Shown: positions 1 to 11,700 of the stretch, piece after piece
Layout: the number at the start of each line of letters is the position of its first letter
Numbering within the stretch: the first letter of the stretch is position 1
From: Pelargonium nanum
Lineage: Eukaryota; Streptophyta; Magnoliopsida; Geraniales; Geraniaceae
Length of the DNA stretch: 30,437 bases
Assembly (NCBI GenBank): GCA_036897485.1
Contig: JAYMTF010000772.1
Span: 1 to 30,437, forward strand
Direction: 5' to 3'
Made by a program: the position numbers and the translations under genes
Notes under the pieces: generated by a model
Told to the model about the DNA's origin: nothing
The model's input: the letters and a program-made list of their open reading frames with translations, nothing else
Databases searched by the model: none

Positions 1-1233
1 TTTATTAAAAAAAAATAAAATGGGGGGTATTTTGGTCTTTTTAGCATTTAACTGACGAAATTATGGACGGAACATGGTCTGCATACTTCAGGGTAGTTCA
101 AAGTTACGAAAATAAGTTGCGGGTAGTAAATTGCAAAAGGTGTATAGTACATGGGTGTCATCTGTAATTTTCCCAAAATAAAAAAATAATTATTTTCTTT
201 AATTAATTTGATGATTATACAAAGGGGAAATTACAAATTGTAGGCAAAACAAAACTCCATACACTAAAGAAACCCTAACTCATACATCTTCAAGTGCGGC
301 GACATATTTAGCCATGGTGAGGCCAAATCCAACCAAGACGAGGCTAGATCCAGTCACGACGAGGTCTTTTTCTCTTCTTTACCAACTCTTTTAAGCTTGA
401 CATAGAACTTCCCGCAAAACTTTTAAGTCTATCTAGCAATTTTTGGATTTTTTTAAAATTTATTTCTCGTGCGTAAGAGGCCTTTTCTTGTGCCGAAAAC
501 TAGAAAGACTAATAACCCAATTCCTCCTCCTTTGTAGAATGTCGTATCTATTTATGGAGCAAATTTTAAATTTTTTTAAAACGCATTACCCCATCAGTGA
601 CACTGCAATTTATTGAAGATTTTGTAGCAAGATAAAACACATCATCCTTCTCTAGCTAGCTATGTGCTAAACTTGAAAATTTGGACGTAGTTATCCTATA
701 CTAACGCACGTTATAAATTCAGTTTACAAATGTAATCATCTAACGGTAACGGAGTTCAAAGCGTGCCTGGACGTCCCCTTAACAGCGCGTGAAACTTCTC
801 ACAATCATAAGATATCGACACCTATGTGAATCCTAATACATTATTAAACTAGTAAAGTTGTAGTGTTGTCGACAATCTGTACTGTCAGCAGATGACACGG
901 ACCGTCCGACCTGGCACCTCCCACTCCCCTACGCCTCCGCCACCTCCGTCCTCCTCCTCCGCCACCAAGACTCCACCTCCAATTTAAATGTAATTTTTTT
1001 TTTTGAAAAAAAAACCAGTTGGAGGGCACTAACAAAATTATTACTCCATTACCAACCAGTCTCCGAGCTCCCCTATTTTGCCATTTTTTACAAAAATAAA
1101 AAAAATTGAACCGTTACGAAACTACTGCTCTGCCGTCAAATACGCTGAGCGGCCTCTATTTCTCCTTCTCTATCGGCTCATTTATTTAAACCCGAGTTCA
1201 ATTCGGAGCTCCTAATCGATTTGATTTTGAGAT
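1..1233. other. Intergenic region and APK promoter
   Basis: No credible coding region was seen. Roughly the first 180 bases resemble degenerate non-coding transposon-derived sequence common in plant spacers. An AAACCCTAA telo-box-like motif lies at 270-278. A CT/CCN-rich tract lies at about 918-978 and poly-T/poly-A runs at about 991-1015. An AT-rich TATA-like stretch (TTATTTAAA) lies at about 1181-1189, some 50 bases upstream of the APK ATG. The promoter role is inferred from position only. Confidence 0.5.
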
Positions 1234-3402
1234 ATGTTTGGAACTTTGGGGGCTCGATCGTTGCTTGGCCACTGCTCGTCTCTCTCACCACCGGACGGCT
1301 CCAACTCGAGCTTCAATGGAGGCAGGTTCGATGTCAGGCGCATTGGTTTCGGGATTTGCGGTGTGGATCTGAGATTGAGCGTTTTGGCGCCAATCAAAGC
1401 TGTGGAGGATACCAGAGCGGTCTCCTCTCGCATCAATGGCCAGATTGATACTGATTTCTCTGGTGAGTTCGATTTTTCTCTTTTTCTTTTTTCTTTTTTC
1501 GTCGACATTTTTGGTTTGTTGCTAATTTGATCCGGCCAGCGGCCATTAGGCAGCAATCTCCGGCAGATTGGGAAATCGACCAACATTATGTGGCACAAAT
1601 GTTCGGTTGAGAAGCTTGACAGGCAAAAGTTGCTGCAGCAGAAGGGTTGTGTCATATGGGTCACTGGTCTTAGTGGTTCAGGTATGATTGGTTGTTTGTT
1701 GAAGAATCTCAATCTGATATGATTTTTATTCTACTGTATAAGGTTTTATCGTAATCTGTATTTTTGTGAATTGTGATGATAATTGATAAGAGATGTGAAA
1801 ACTTGAGCATGAAGAAATGCCAAATTGGGGAAAACATGGCATTTCAATTTGGATTTTTCAGACTTTAGATTGGCTGCTACATTTTCTAACCAGACAATAA
1901 GAATCATTCGTAGGTAGACTATAGTTCTTTCTGTTAATAAACCATTGGGGTCTGGAGAAGCTGAAGTTGGTCACAAATATTGGGTTGTGCAAGCTTTATT
2001 TGGTTGATTTCGAGATTGCCTCGAGTTCTTACAATTGTGTTCAGTTTACTACTTGTTACTCTTTTGTTCCATATTTTCATACTTTACTCTCTATTCTTAA
2101 CAACTAGAACCTTATTTTCAGGGAAAAGCACTTTGGCATGTGCGCTGAGCCGAGGCTTGCACAACAAAGGAAAGCTGACCTATATCCTTGACGGGGACAA
2201 TGTTCGGCATGGTCTAAACAGTGACCTGAGTTTTGAAGCAGAAGATCGTGTGGAAAATATACGAAGAGTTGGTGGGTGTTTGTTTTAACTTCATCACTGT
2301 ATAAATTCTTCTTATTTTCACTTGAAGCGTTCTGTTTCATTTTTACGAATGACTGCTTTTGTTTTTCAGGTGAGGTAGCAAAGCTCTTTGCAGATGCGGG
2401 TGTCATTTGCATTGCTTGTTTAATATCCCCCTATAGAAAAGATCGTGATGCCTGCCGAAAGATGTTGCCAGAAGGAGATTTCATTGAGGTATGTGCTTCT
2501 TGCTGAGATATGAAACATCCGTCTAATTTCTCATACTGCTTGCTTGTATGAAGCATGTGACTTGGAGCAGAAAGAGATTTGTTTTTTTGCCAGCGTTTAA
2601 CTAGCAAAGCTCACGTTTCACAGGTGTTCATGGATGCCCCACTCCATGTGTGTGAGGCAAGGGACCCAAAAGGTCTTTACAAGCTCGCCCGAGCAGGGAA
2701 AATCAAAGGTATCTTGTCGGAGTTTGAATTTCTAGGCTGGCAGTCCTATGGGCTGTTTTTCATAATATAGCCCAAGAATATCTGAAATGCCATCTAGATT
2801 ACAAAGACAATGATGAAGGCTTATCTTAAACCTAGTATTCGGGGCTGTATGAATTGATCACAATATTGAGAAGTTGAGATGTCTAATTGTTTAATTTTCC
2901 ATATCGCCTTTTCTTTTTCTATATGCCAAAGAGTGAAATGTTTGTTTGGTATCTTGCAGGTTTTACAGGGATAGATGATCCTTATGAACCACCGTTAAAT
3001 TGTGAGGTAGGTATTAAGAAGGAAGATTATACATATAGTTTGAACTGAATAGATATAACTATGTTAAATGAAATGAAGAAATAAAGTGTAATTCTAATAC
3101 ATATACACTAAAACACAAGTTAATGGTGGCTTACTGCATGCAAATTGTGAAGATGGAAATTTCCATTTCTAGCTGGTTTTAGAATAATATGCATTGCTTC
3201 AAAATCAAGTTATATTCATATCCAATCAGTCTCTCCTTGTCTCTTCTCTTTATTTTGTCCAATTCTCTTTAGAAAATTGAAAGATAAATTGTTTACGTTG
3301 CAGATAGCATTACAACAGAAGGGATGTGAATGTGCTTCCCCTAGTGAAATGGCTAACACAGTGATATCTTATTTGGAGGAGAAAGGGTACATGAATGCGT
3401 GA
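1234..3402 (+). CDS. APK: Adenylyl-sulfate (APS) kinase, plastid-type
   Basis: Makes PAPS from APS and ATP, the sulfate donor for sulfotransferases (family knowledge). Coding exons: 1234-1462, 1550-1681, 2122-2271, 2370-2488, 2624-2708, 2960-3006 and 3304-3402. They sum to 861 nt (286 aa plus stop), every junction is GT-AG and phases match. Residues 1 to about 80 are Ser/Arg-rich and look like a chloroplast transit peptide, including the APIKAVE stretch typical of plant APKs. Walker A GLSGSGKST is at 116-124, followed by [39 protein letters not shown] and [16 protein letters not shown], all intact. Cys94 (WHKC) and Cys127 (STLAC) are 33 residues apart, the spacing of the regulatory disulfide cysteines of Arabidopsis APK1 as I recall it. 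The APK4-like assignment rests on remembered gene order; paralogue identity is uncertain. Confidence 0.96.
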
Positions 3403-4426
3403 GAGGGCCATCAATTTCTAGTTCATGAAGCTCGTAACATAATCTGCATCTGTTGCTCGAATAGTATTTGCCAGCCCTTTCCCTTTCCGTGGTAAGGAAA
3501 CTACTTGTTTCCTGCATCCATTCTTCAACTACGCTCGAGTTCTTTCCCTTCTCGTGGTAAGGAAACTACTTGTTTCCTGCATCCATTCTTCAACTACGCT
3601 CGAGTTCTATAATTTAATTAATCGCTTGATTAATTAATGTCACTGTTCATTTGTTTCTAGTCTTCTTCTGAAAGGCTCTTTGTGTTCTGTGGGTCTCAGT
3701 AGTTGGTAGTGTATTGTAGGGAATGGGGTCCATTGTGTATGGTTGTTTTTGTATCATATGAAGCAAGATAGTTGTTTTTTCTTGGAGTTCTCCCAAATTT
3801 ATATCAAATGTCAAATGTGCGTAAGCATGCTTCTTCCTATAATCATGTTAATTAGATCATTCCTGAAGAAAGTGACTATTTTTTATAAGAAGATAAAATC
3901 TCGACCATAGAGTTAATGGCCAAAATTCAGATGCTTACGAGAGCTTGACATGTCACGAATTAACACTCATACGGTCATACCTAACCCAATTAATTTGTAG
4001 GCGCAGAATGCCTGCTTGAATACAATTTGAACGTGTCTTAACTTGTCTTGTCCTGATTATGTTAACTAATGTATCAAGAAAGGTAGATAAGCATGAAGCT
4101 GAGTGGTACCTTACATATCTAACATTACTTAGCAATTTATTTGGATCACCTCAGTCATATGACTTGTTTGGTTTAGCATTTAGTGTGAGTCACTGAGAGT
4201 CATGTGTGCTTGACATTGACTTCTAATTTAGAGGATAATGTTAGATTTATCAAATAAGTTATGTCTGAAACCAGACCCAGTATCTGTTAGAGGCTATTGT
4301 CAATCAATCCCAACATCCATTAACCAGTGAGTTTGAGCAAAGATAATCAAAATGTTTTTTCCCCAATAAAAAAACTGCCGAATTGCATATGGAATTTAAA
4401 TAGGCTTACAATAGATTAAAAAATGT
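3403..4426. other. Convergent spacer between APK and the unknown gene
   Basis: This stretch contains the 3' ends of two convergent genes. The 65-bp tandem duplication at 3478-3607 probably lies in the APK 3' UTR. The rest is AT-rich with no supported gene; the open frame on the minus strand at 3953-4135 has no recognisable features. Confidence 0.6.
3478..3607. repeat. 65-bp tandem duplication in APK 3' region
   Basis: Two adjacent copies, about 3478-3542 and 3543-3607, share GGTAAGGAAACTACTTG and the following CATCCATTCTTCAACTACG. They differ only at a few bases near the start (TTTCCG versus TTCTCG). The near identity points to a recent duplication. Confidence 0.9.
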
Positions 4427-7400
4427 TCACTTTGAGCTTCGAATGTTTAACCGCATCTCTCTAGCAATAGAAGGAAGCCATTTTTCACCTCTAAGCTTTT
4501 TCAGCTCTGCAACTCTTTCCTCTTCTCTTTTGGCTGCCGCTTTGGCAGCTACATCTTTGGCTTCTAGTCTGGCTAATGATTTCTGGCATGCGTTTCTTGC
4601 GGCAGCAATTATTTCTTCGCCTTCAACAGCAACTGACCTAATTTGCCGTTTAAACTGTGGCAAATGGCAAAGAATTCTTGAGAAAGGACAAAACTTGTTA
4701 ATGAATCATGGCATGAATCAGGCATCAATTGATGTAATATAAGCAAACCTTTTTTGATTTCTCATCAATCTCCTCTCCAGGAAGGAGTCTTGGTTTCTTA
4801 TCCGGCCTTTCAAGTTCTGGTGATGTAAACATAGCCTTTAGTCAATGCATAAATTTCAGCACAGGGTAAGCAGAAATGCATTGGAAAGTTGACAGCATAG
4901 TACTTTTTAAATTTGATTTGAAATATAGTGTTTAAAATACAACCAAGTTGATATAAGAAGATGGAGAAGATCACAGTTGCAAGGAGTTAGTAGCTGATGT
5001 TAAGTTTCTTTTATGTAATAGGTTCAAAGATGCTAATGTTTCTTTAGTTAGTAGCCAGGAACTTCATAGAGTACATTTGTTAGATTTCAAGGGCAGATTA
5101 GGTTTCTTTGGTGTTAGGGATGGCCATGGGCATTTTAAACTATTTGCCGCAATGAAGTTTCTCTAATGGATCCAAAACACACAAACACACACAAGTGTAA
5201 TGTTTGAGAAACCATGGAATTTCAAATGATATGGTAAGAGTTACCATTTTGGAATCTTATGTCTTACGCATGTTTGAATTTGTATTGGATTTTAGCCAAA
5301 TCTAAATCCAAACATCAAGTAGCTATATTCAAAACTCCAAGTCAAGTACTCAAATACAAGATTTCAAATCAAATCCAAACAGACCATTAGACGGCATTTA
5401 ATTCTTGTATTTGATTTGAATTCAGCCATTTCAATTCTAATATTTGAAATCTTGTAATATAATCAAAATTTATTGTCTGGGAAATCATGGACTTTCAGAC
5501 AGATAGGATAAGAAGTGTCATTTAAATCTCAAGTTCTAGGCATGTTTTGAGCTCTATAGGATTTGGGCCAAATACGAATCGTTGGATATACAAAGAATAG
5601 GTTTGGCCAAACTCCATATTTCAAAAGAAATATTAGTGTAGAAGCATAGTTACAAATGACAAACTGACGCCAGTAACATTGGTCAAAAGAGTGGTTTTGA
5701 GATAAAGTTTATCATATTTTTATGCAAGTTATAGCTAATACTTGGATTAACCACCCTTAGTTCCAAATGGGGGGAAATCAGGAAATAAGTCAAGTGAGAC
5801 TCAAGTAACAGGAGCCCAGCATCATACAATATTTACTGACATTTACTTACCTGTATGATCAAACACTATCCCACGTGGAGCATTTTTAAATAATCGAACC
5901 CCGCCTTCATTTTCTCTGGGATCTTCTTCCTCAGGGACGTGGATAGGATCTCTGACCACCACCAAGCTCTTCTCTATGATGTCTTCCAAAATCTTTTGTG
6001 CCTGTCATCACGTTGAATGGTTACAACACAAGCCGACAGAACACAATCATATTTCTAATAGAAAAAAAAAATGCTAAGGGAGGAAAGGACGTCCAGGTGC
6101 TTGCTGGCTATTCTAGTCACTAATTTCTACCCACATTTAAAATTTTAAAGAACCTTCTAAGAACTTTTAAATCACAAGCCTTTCAAAATTCAAGGAAAAA
6201 GCAAGTCAATCATGAATGATACAAAAAACCAGTTCCGCGTCTACGATGTGTTCATGCCTTCATGGAGCATATGAATGTCTGAGATTGATCAGCAGTGCCA
6301 CTTACAACTGACCATAGCATTGCTGCTTAGAGCAAATCACCCTTATTCATTGTTGACTCCCATAGTGATATAAAACATCCAGTTTCATCTAGAAAGAATG
6401 GCCAAATGTTTAACTAGACACGTAATGGAGTACATTGCCTTTAGACCATCATGCAGACTTACAACCCGCACCAGTACCCCCTTGAATCTTTTGTGATTAC
6501 CATTTATATATCTGAATTCTGAAATGAATTGGTAGCATCACCATAAACAGGAGCGCATATATTTCCTCACAAAACAAAATTTCTTCCCTTTCAGATGACT
6601 TTTGTTCAAATTTGAGTGATTGGAGTCACTCAACATATTCACAAAATATCCTCAAACTTTAGACACAACACACCACCACCACCACTCCCAAGCAATGACT
6701 TGGGTTGGCTAATTGTCTCGGCTGTAATGATAATATCTTCTACTAACTGAACAACTGGTTGCTCATTTTTCGTAAAATAGAAGACAACCGAAACATGACA
6801 AGTCAATGATAAAAGATTATACACCCTCCGTCTCAAAATGAGTGTCTTATCTTTCACTTTGAGAAAAAAATTAAAAAGTTAGTTAGTGTTGTACATTTCC
6901 TCTTGTATGCTCATGGACATGTGTTCTAGCAAATTCAAGGGATACTACCTAAATTATTATAGGAATACTATTGGTAATTCATACATAACTAATGCTAGAA
7001 AAACACCACTCATTTTAGGACGGAGGGAGTATTATTAATGTTCCTTACTAACACGAAACCATATACATGCATATGCATTTCCATCAATCTCTAATAGTAA
7101 TTTTCCTAGTTCCTTGCCAATTTGATATTGTGGTGCCTGACCTGCCGGAATAGACCAGAAATTCTGCTAAAGTCTGATTATGTGCTTTTCTATCTCTAAA
7201 TCTTATATTCTGCTATTTCGCTACCAGTATAGACGGAAATTCCATTATGGTCCGATTTTGATAGGTAATACTCCCTCCCCACAAAGTAAGTATTTTGGTA
7301 ATTATTTTGAGAAAATATTAAGTACAAGTTAGTGTTGTACACTTCCTCTCATATCTCAGTGCACATGTGTTTTAACAAATTTAAGGAACACTAACTATTA

Positions 7401-8455
7401 ATTAACTTAGTAACTTACTATAGGGATACTATTGGTAGTTCATACATAACTAACTTCCTAAAAAGAAAACTCATTTTGGGACAAAAGTACAAGACAAACA
7501 AGACACTTATTTCAAGACGAAAGGAGTAACAAATAACCAGACTTAGCAATATTTGATTGACCATGGTTTAGTATATCTCATTTACTTCAGAAATTCCCTA
7601 GGAATAACCAAATGGCCGCAACTACTTAATGATGGAATGAACTTATTAATTCGACGACAATATTTTTCATGAAATGTATACCAAAATTGAAAGCTAATAT
7701 GCTATGGAATTAAAAAAATGGAAGAGGAAAATAAATAATCATACATTGCCTTACACTCTCCCCAATGAGACCAACACTCAAGTAAATTGTTACATCCTTC
7801 ACACCCTTCCAGCCTAAGAATGCCGTTCGCAGGGACCAAAATTCCCCCAGAACTGATCCCAGAATCCAAAATCAGAAGCATAAGAACAATAGATAAAACT
7901 AATCATTGCTACCTAGTAACTGCCTTGCATGAATATGCCCACAAAGAACTTGTCAATGTCATGGAATACAAAATCCCTGTAAGCACCATTAACAAATCAA
8001 CTTCTACTTATGTTGTATGTTACACATTTAAACTCACTCTGGGTGCAAATAAAGCTACAAACTTTCTTGCAGATTAGATTCATGTTCCAAAAACCAAACA
8101 CAGATAAGTTGAAAAAGCGTTCCTTTATAGTTCAGATAATCCAACCAAACAAAACCCTCTAACCCCTAAACAGGAACAATCAAAATAAGAAAATGCATAA
8201 AACAAATATTAAAAACAGAAGCTAAGGAGAAAAAGAAAAAAAGATGATTGCCTTGATTTGGTAGAGCTTGACGCTCTGGGGTTGTTGCTTCTGCTCTTCA
8301 TCATCGTCTTGGCCACTCTGAGTCGCACGCCTAGCAGGTTTGGCTGCAGAGCCATTGGAGACGGTAGTGGCCGCCACCGAAGAAATCGCCGCTTTCCACT
8401 CGGCGTCGCCGTCTTCCTCTCCGCTGCTACTGCAATCACTGCTCGGACCTCCCAT
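4427..8455 (-). CDS. Plant-conserved protein of unknown function, 216 aa
   Basis: Coding exons on the minus strand: 8455-8252, 6001-5851, 4816-4749 and 4654-4427, summing to 651 nt (216 aa plus stop) with matching phases. Start ATG 8453-8455 opens MGGPSSDCSSSGEEDGDAEW. Residues 1-60 are acidic, Ser- and Gln-rich and probably disordered. The middle contains KLYQIKAQKILEDIIEK and RLFKNAPRGIVFDH. A basic stretch ERPDKKPRLLPG follows. The C-terminal third is an Ala/Lys/Glu-rich helix (KSLARLEAKDVAAKAAAKRE) ending in KWLPSIAREMRL. I recall similar plant hypothetical proteins with this architecture but no function. The basic stretches would fit a nuclear or RNA-associated role, which is a guess. 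Intron 1 (8251-6002) starts GC instead of GT; the other introns are GT-AG. It is head-to-head with CYP65. Confidence 0.85.
4817..5850 (-). other. Intron 2 of the unknown gene, with diverged internal repeats
   Basis: No coding sequence was seen. Two segments, about 5211-5312 and 5481-5580, look like diverged direct copies (GAAACCATGGAATTTC versus GAAATCATGGACTTTC and similar text after). Between them, TACAAGATTTCAAAT (about 5356-5370) is mirrored in reverse complement at about 5441-5455. The arrangement suggests an old transposon remnant of unknown class. Confidence 0.4.
6820..7031. mobile_element. Stowaway-like MITE in intron 1 of the unknown gene
   Basis: A 208-bp element (6822-7029) is flanked by TA on each side. 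Its left end reads CACCCTCCGTCTCAAAATGA and its right end, reverse-complemented, CTCCCTCCGTCCTAAAATGA. These are the Stowaway (Tc1/mariner-type) terminal repeat and TA target-site duplication. There is no coding capacity. Confidence 0.85.
7269..7528. mobile_element. Second, longer Stowaway-like MITE
   Basis: This is TA-flanked, 7271-7526. The left end is CTCCCTCCCCACAAAGTAAG; the right end reverse-complemented is CTCCTTTCGTCTTGAAATAA. Its interior (TTAGTGTTGTACA, GGGATACTATTGGTA, TTCATACATAACTAA) matches the element at 6820-7031, so both belong to one family. It carries about 45 extra bases at the right end after an older internal terminus (ACTCATTTTGGGAC). Confidence 0.7.
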
Positions 8456-8757
8456 TGTACTCTCAAGTCTCACCCTCCCAAAACGCCTCATTTGAGCTTG
8501 GAGAAAGCAAAAACGACATGTCGTATAGTCACTTTCACATTGGGCCTTGTTTGGGCCGAACCTGACCAACCCAATAATACAATCGATATTTGACGACCGG
8601 CGATGACGTTGTCGGCGAAGCGAACACTGTGTTAAATCTCAGCACCACGACGCGAGCCCTCTCATCTTCGTCTCTGAGCTAATCCGCAGAGATAGCCATA
8701 AACCCTAAGGCGTCAAGCACAGAATCGTAGTCGGAGCTCGAAGAGCAAGACTCAGAG
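8456..8757. promoter_or_regulatory. Bidirectional promoter with site II motifs and telo-box
   Basis: Only 302 bp separate the ATGs of the divergent unknown gene and CYP65. The spacer holds two TGGGCC site II motifs at 8541-8546 and 8552-8557 and an AAACCCTAA telo-box at 8700-8708. In plants, site II (TCP-bound) plus telo-box is the known motif pair of promoters of translation and proliferation genes. Shared regulation of the two genes is inferred. Confidence 0.6.
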
Positions 8758-11700
8758 ATGGGGAAGAAACAGCACAGCAAGGATCGGATGTTCATCACGA
8801 AGACGGAGTGGGCCACCGAATGGGGCGGAGCCAAGACCAAAGAGCACACCAAGTTTAAACGCCTCCCCTTTTATTGCTGCGCGTAACTCTCTCTTCTCCT
8901 TCTCTCGCTAAGAACTCGTATTTGCATATTGTTTATGTAATTTCGAATGTGCAGTGGCTCTGAATGATCTAGAATTTTGATGCAGTCTTACATTTACGCC
9001 ATTTGAGGATCCTGTGTGCACCATTGACGGAAGTGTCTTCGAAATATTGTGGGTAGTTTTTTTTTTTTTTTTTTGATTTTTATAGCACCGCGTGTTTTTT
9101 AATTTTATGGCACTGCTGGATTTTGGTGCTATTAGGTTTTCTGAATTTGGAGTATGTATTGGATGCAGGAGCATAGTACCATACATTAGGAAGTATGGAA
9201 AGCATCCGGTCACCGGAACGCCACTCAAGCAAGAGGATCTTATCCCACTTACTTTTCATAAGAATTCAGATGGTATGTCTTATGCGGCTACACATTGTTA
9301 AAGCAATTTACTATTTAGATTGAATTGAATGTATAGGTAGGAAATGTTTATTGATTAGGTAAAGTATATAGTGAATGCTTTGTGCTACTCAGCTCATGAT
9401 TGCACAAGGCAATATTGCATTATTGAGTACTTGAGTTGGGTTTCGTTTTGTTTCAATTCTGAATTGGATGGATTTGTCACAAACTTGGTAACATTTTGAT
9501 TCATGAGCTTAAGAAGCATGGAACACACATAATGTGAAGTAGGAATTACTTATATAGTTATATGATTAGAGTACATTTTGGAAATGAATGGTCTTCTTGG
9601 TGGTACTATTCAATATGACATGCCTTGCTAGTAAGTTTCAGAATGTAAATACTTGTATTTCTACAAGCTTGACATTTAACTTAACTTTGCAATTTAGTGA
9701 TCTTCAAGAATATGATGTCTGTGTTAATAGTGTCATTGAAGTGGTTTAGAATAAACTGGTGCAGGTTATAATGATAGATTTGCACTTATCCACGTTTATG
9801 TACAAAATGAGTGTGCCTGTTCACAAGATGTAGAACTTTTGAAACTTTGAATCTCATTCTTGTTGGATCAAGAATGTTTCTAATTTGATTTTTTACCGTA
9901 TAATTGAATTTGGAACTTTTGCTTATATGTTGAGCTTGAGCAGTGACATTTGTAATAGCAAGCAAGTGCTTGATATTTTAGTGTTGGTTTGAAGATCCCT
10001 TATTTCATATTAGCTTTGAGGAATTTTCCTTTCATTTTTTTCTTATGAAAAGGTTTCACATCTGTTTGAAATAATGATTCTTATATATATTGTTGGTTTC
10101 AAAGAGCAGTTGATTTGATTCATTTCATTTGCTTAAAATCTTGAATCTTAGTATTATTTTAAATGAAAACCAGGCCTAAGTGTAGATGTCACGATTTAAT
10201 ATTCATGTTTGAACTTAAGAATTAATGTTTAGTTTAAATAGTCTCCTATTTTCGTTTGTAGTATTTTCATTGAGACTGACTACTTTCTGTGTCTCTTATG
10301 ATGACAATGCTGTTCTTAACCATTACCATATGCTAAGATTCATGTGCTTTTGTTTTGTTATTATATGTGCACACATATATAAAAATAATTCACTTGTGTT
10401 TTGAATTTTGTGCATCAGTTATTTTATTTATCTTTAGTGTATGGAGTTTTGTTTTACACTTTTCTGTTCTTTCTTTGTAGGGGAATTTCATTGCCCTGTG
10501 TTAAACAAAGTATTTACAGAATTTACACACATAGTTGCTGTAAAGACTACAGGCAATGTATTCTGTTATGAGGTTTGATTCTTTGCCTATCATCACTGCC
10601 AGTAGTCTTTATATATATAGTACTTTCTCATAATGTAGTGTTATGCGATTCCCATACATTATTTGCTTGCCTTGGTTTTACAGGCGATTAAAGAATTGAA
10701 CATTAAGACCAAAAATTGGAGGGAGCTTCTTACTGATGAACCATTTACTAGGCAGGACCTTATAACAATTCAGGTGAGCAGAAGATTCTAACTATGCCAT
10801 ATTTGATTGTGTTGAAAACTTGGTAATGAACTTTTGGGGAATATATATAATGCAGTTGTATTTATCTTTGGGAATGTGCTTTGCAGAATCCTAATGCACT
10901 TGACAGTAAGGTCGTTTTGGATTTTGATCACGTGAAGAAAAGTTTGAAGATTGATGATGAAGGTAAACTCTGGCCTTAAACACCACAGGAGATTCACTAT
11001 TTTTTTTCTTCATGAGTATGACATCTTATTGTGTATCCAGAACTAGGGAAAATGAATTCAGATCCAACCTACAACATAAATGTCAGTGGGGATATCAAGC
11101 AGATGTTGGCGGAGCTTGGAACTGATAAAGGGAAGCAAGCTGCACTGCTTGGGGGAGGTGGCAGCAAGGCACAAAATGAAAGGGCTGCTGCACTTTCTAC
11201 CATTTTAGCTGCTAGATCACGCATTAAAGAGGAAGAGAAATCAAATTCAAAAAATGGTGAGGCTGCCCAACCAGGTTACAGTATTGTTGATGCTGCATCT
11301 GCTTCTGTACATGGAAGAAGTGCTGCTGCAGCGAAAGCTGCTTCAAATGATAAAACTGCTGCTCGGATAGCTATGCACATGGCTGGAGAGAGGGCCCCTG
11401 TAAACGTGAAAATGGTTAGTGTTCTTTCTTCTGACTGTGTAGCTATTTATAAGGATCTGATATTTCGTCTGCCACTATACCACATAAGTGTCTCAGACCA
11501 ATGGTCAAATTTAATATCTGTAATTTCTCTCCAACTTAAACCAACTAGAAAATTGGCTTCATGGTTGCCGGCTCTATTAGTTATTCATGTTCAACCTTCA
11601 CTTTTAACTGGGTTTAATTATTTATGGAGAATAGTATGCGCCAAGGGGCTGCTAGCATAACTTCTGTCTTAGTATTTTCTCTTTAACTTTCAACCCTGGC

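Noticed and set aside
1221..1448. Open frame overlapping APK exon 1 as a possible upstream ORF
   Set aside because: It begins at TTG, not ATG, and is out of frame with the APK transit peptide; the family match is in the frame starting at 1234.
8209..8593. Other open frames over exon 1 of the unknown gene, both strands
   Set aside because: Only the frame with ATG at 8455 joins in phase to the three downstream exons and keeps the recalled KLYQIKAQK segment.
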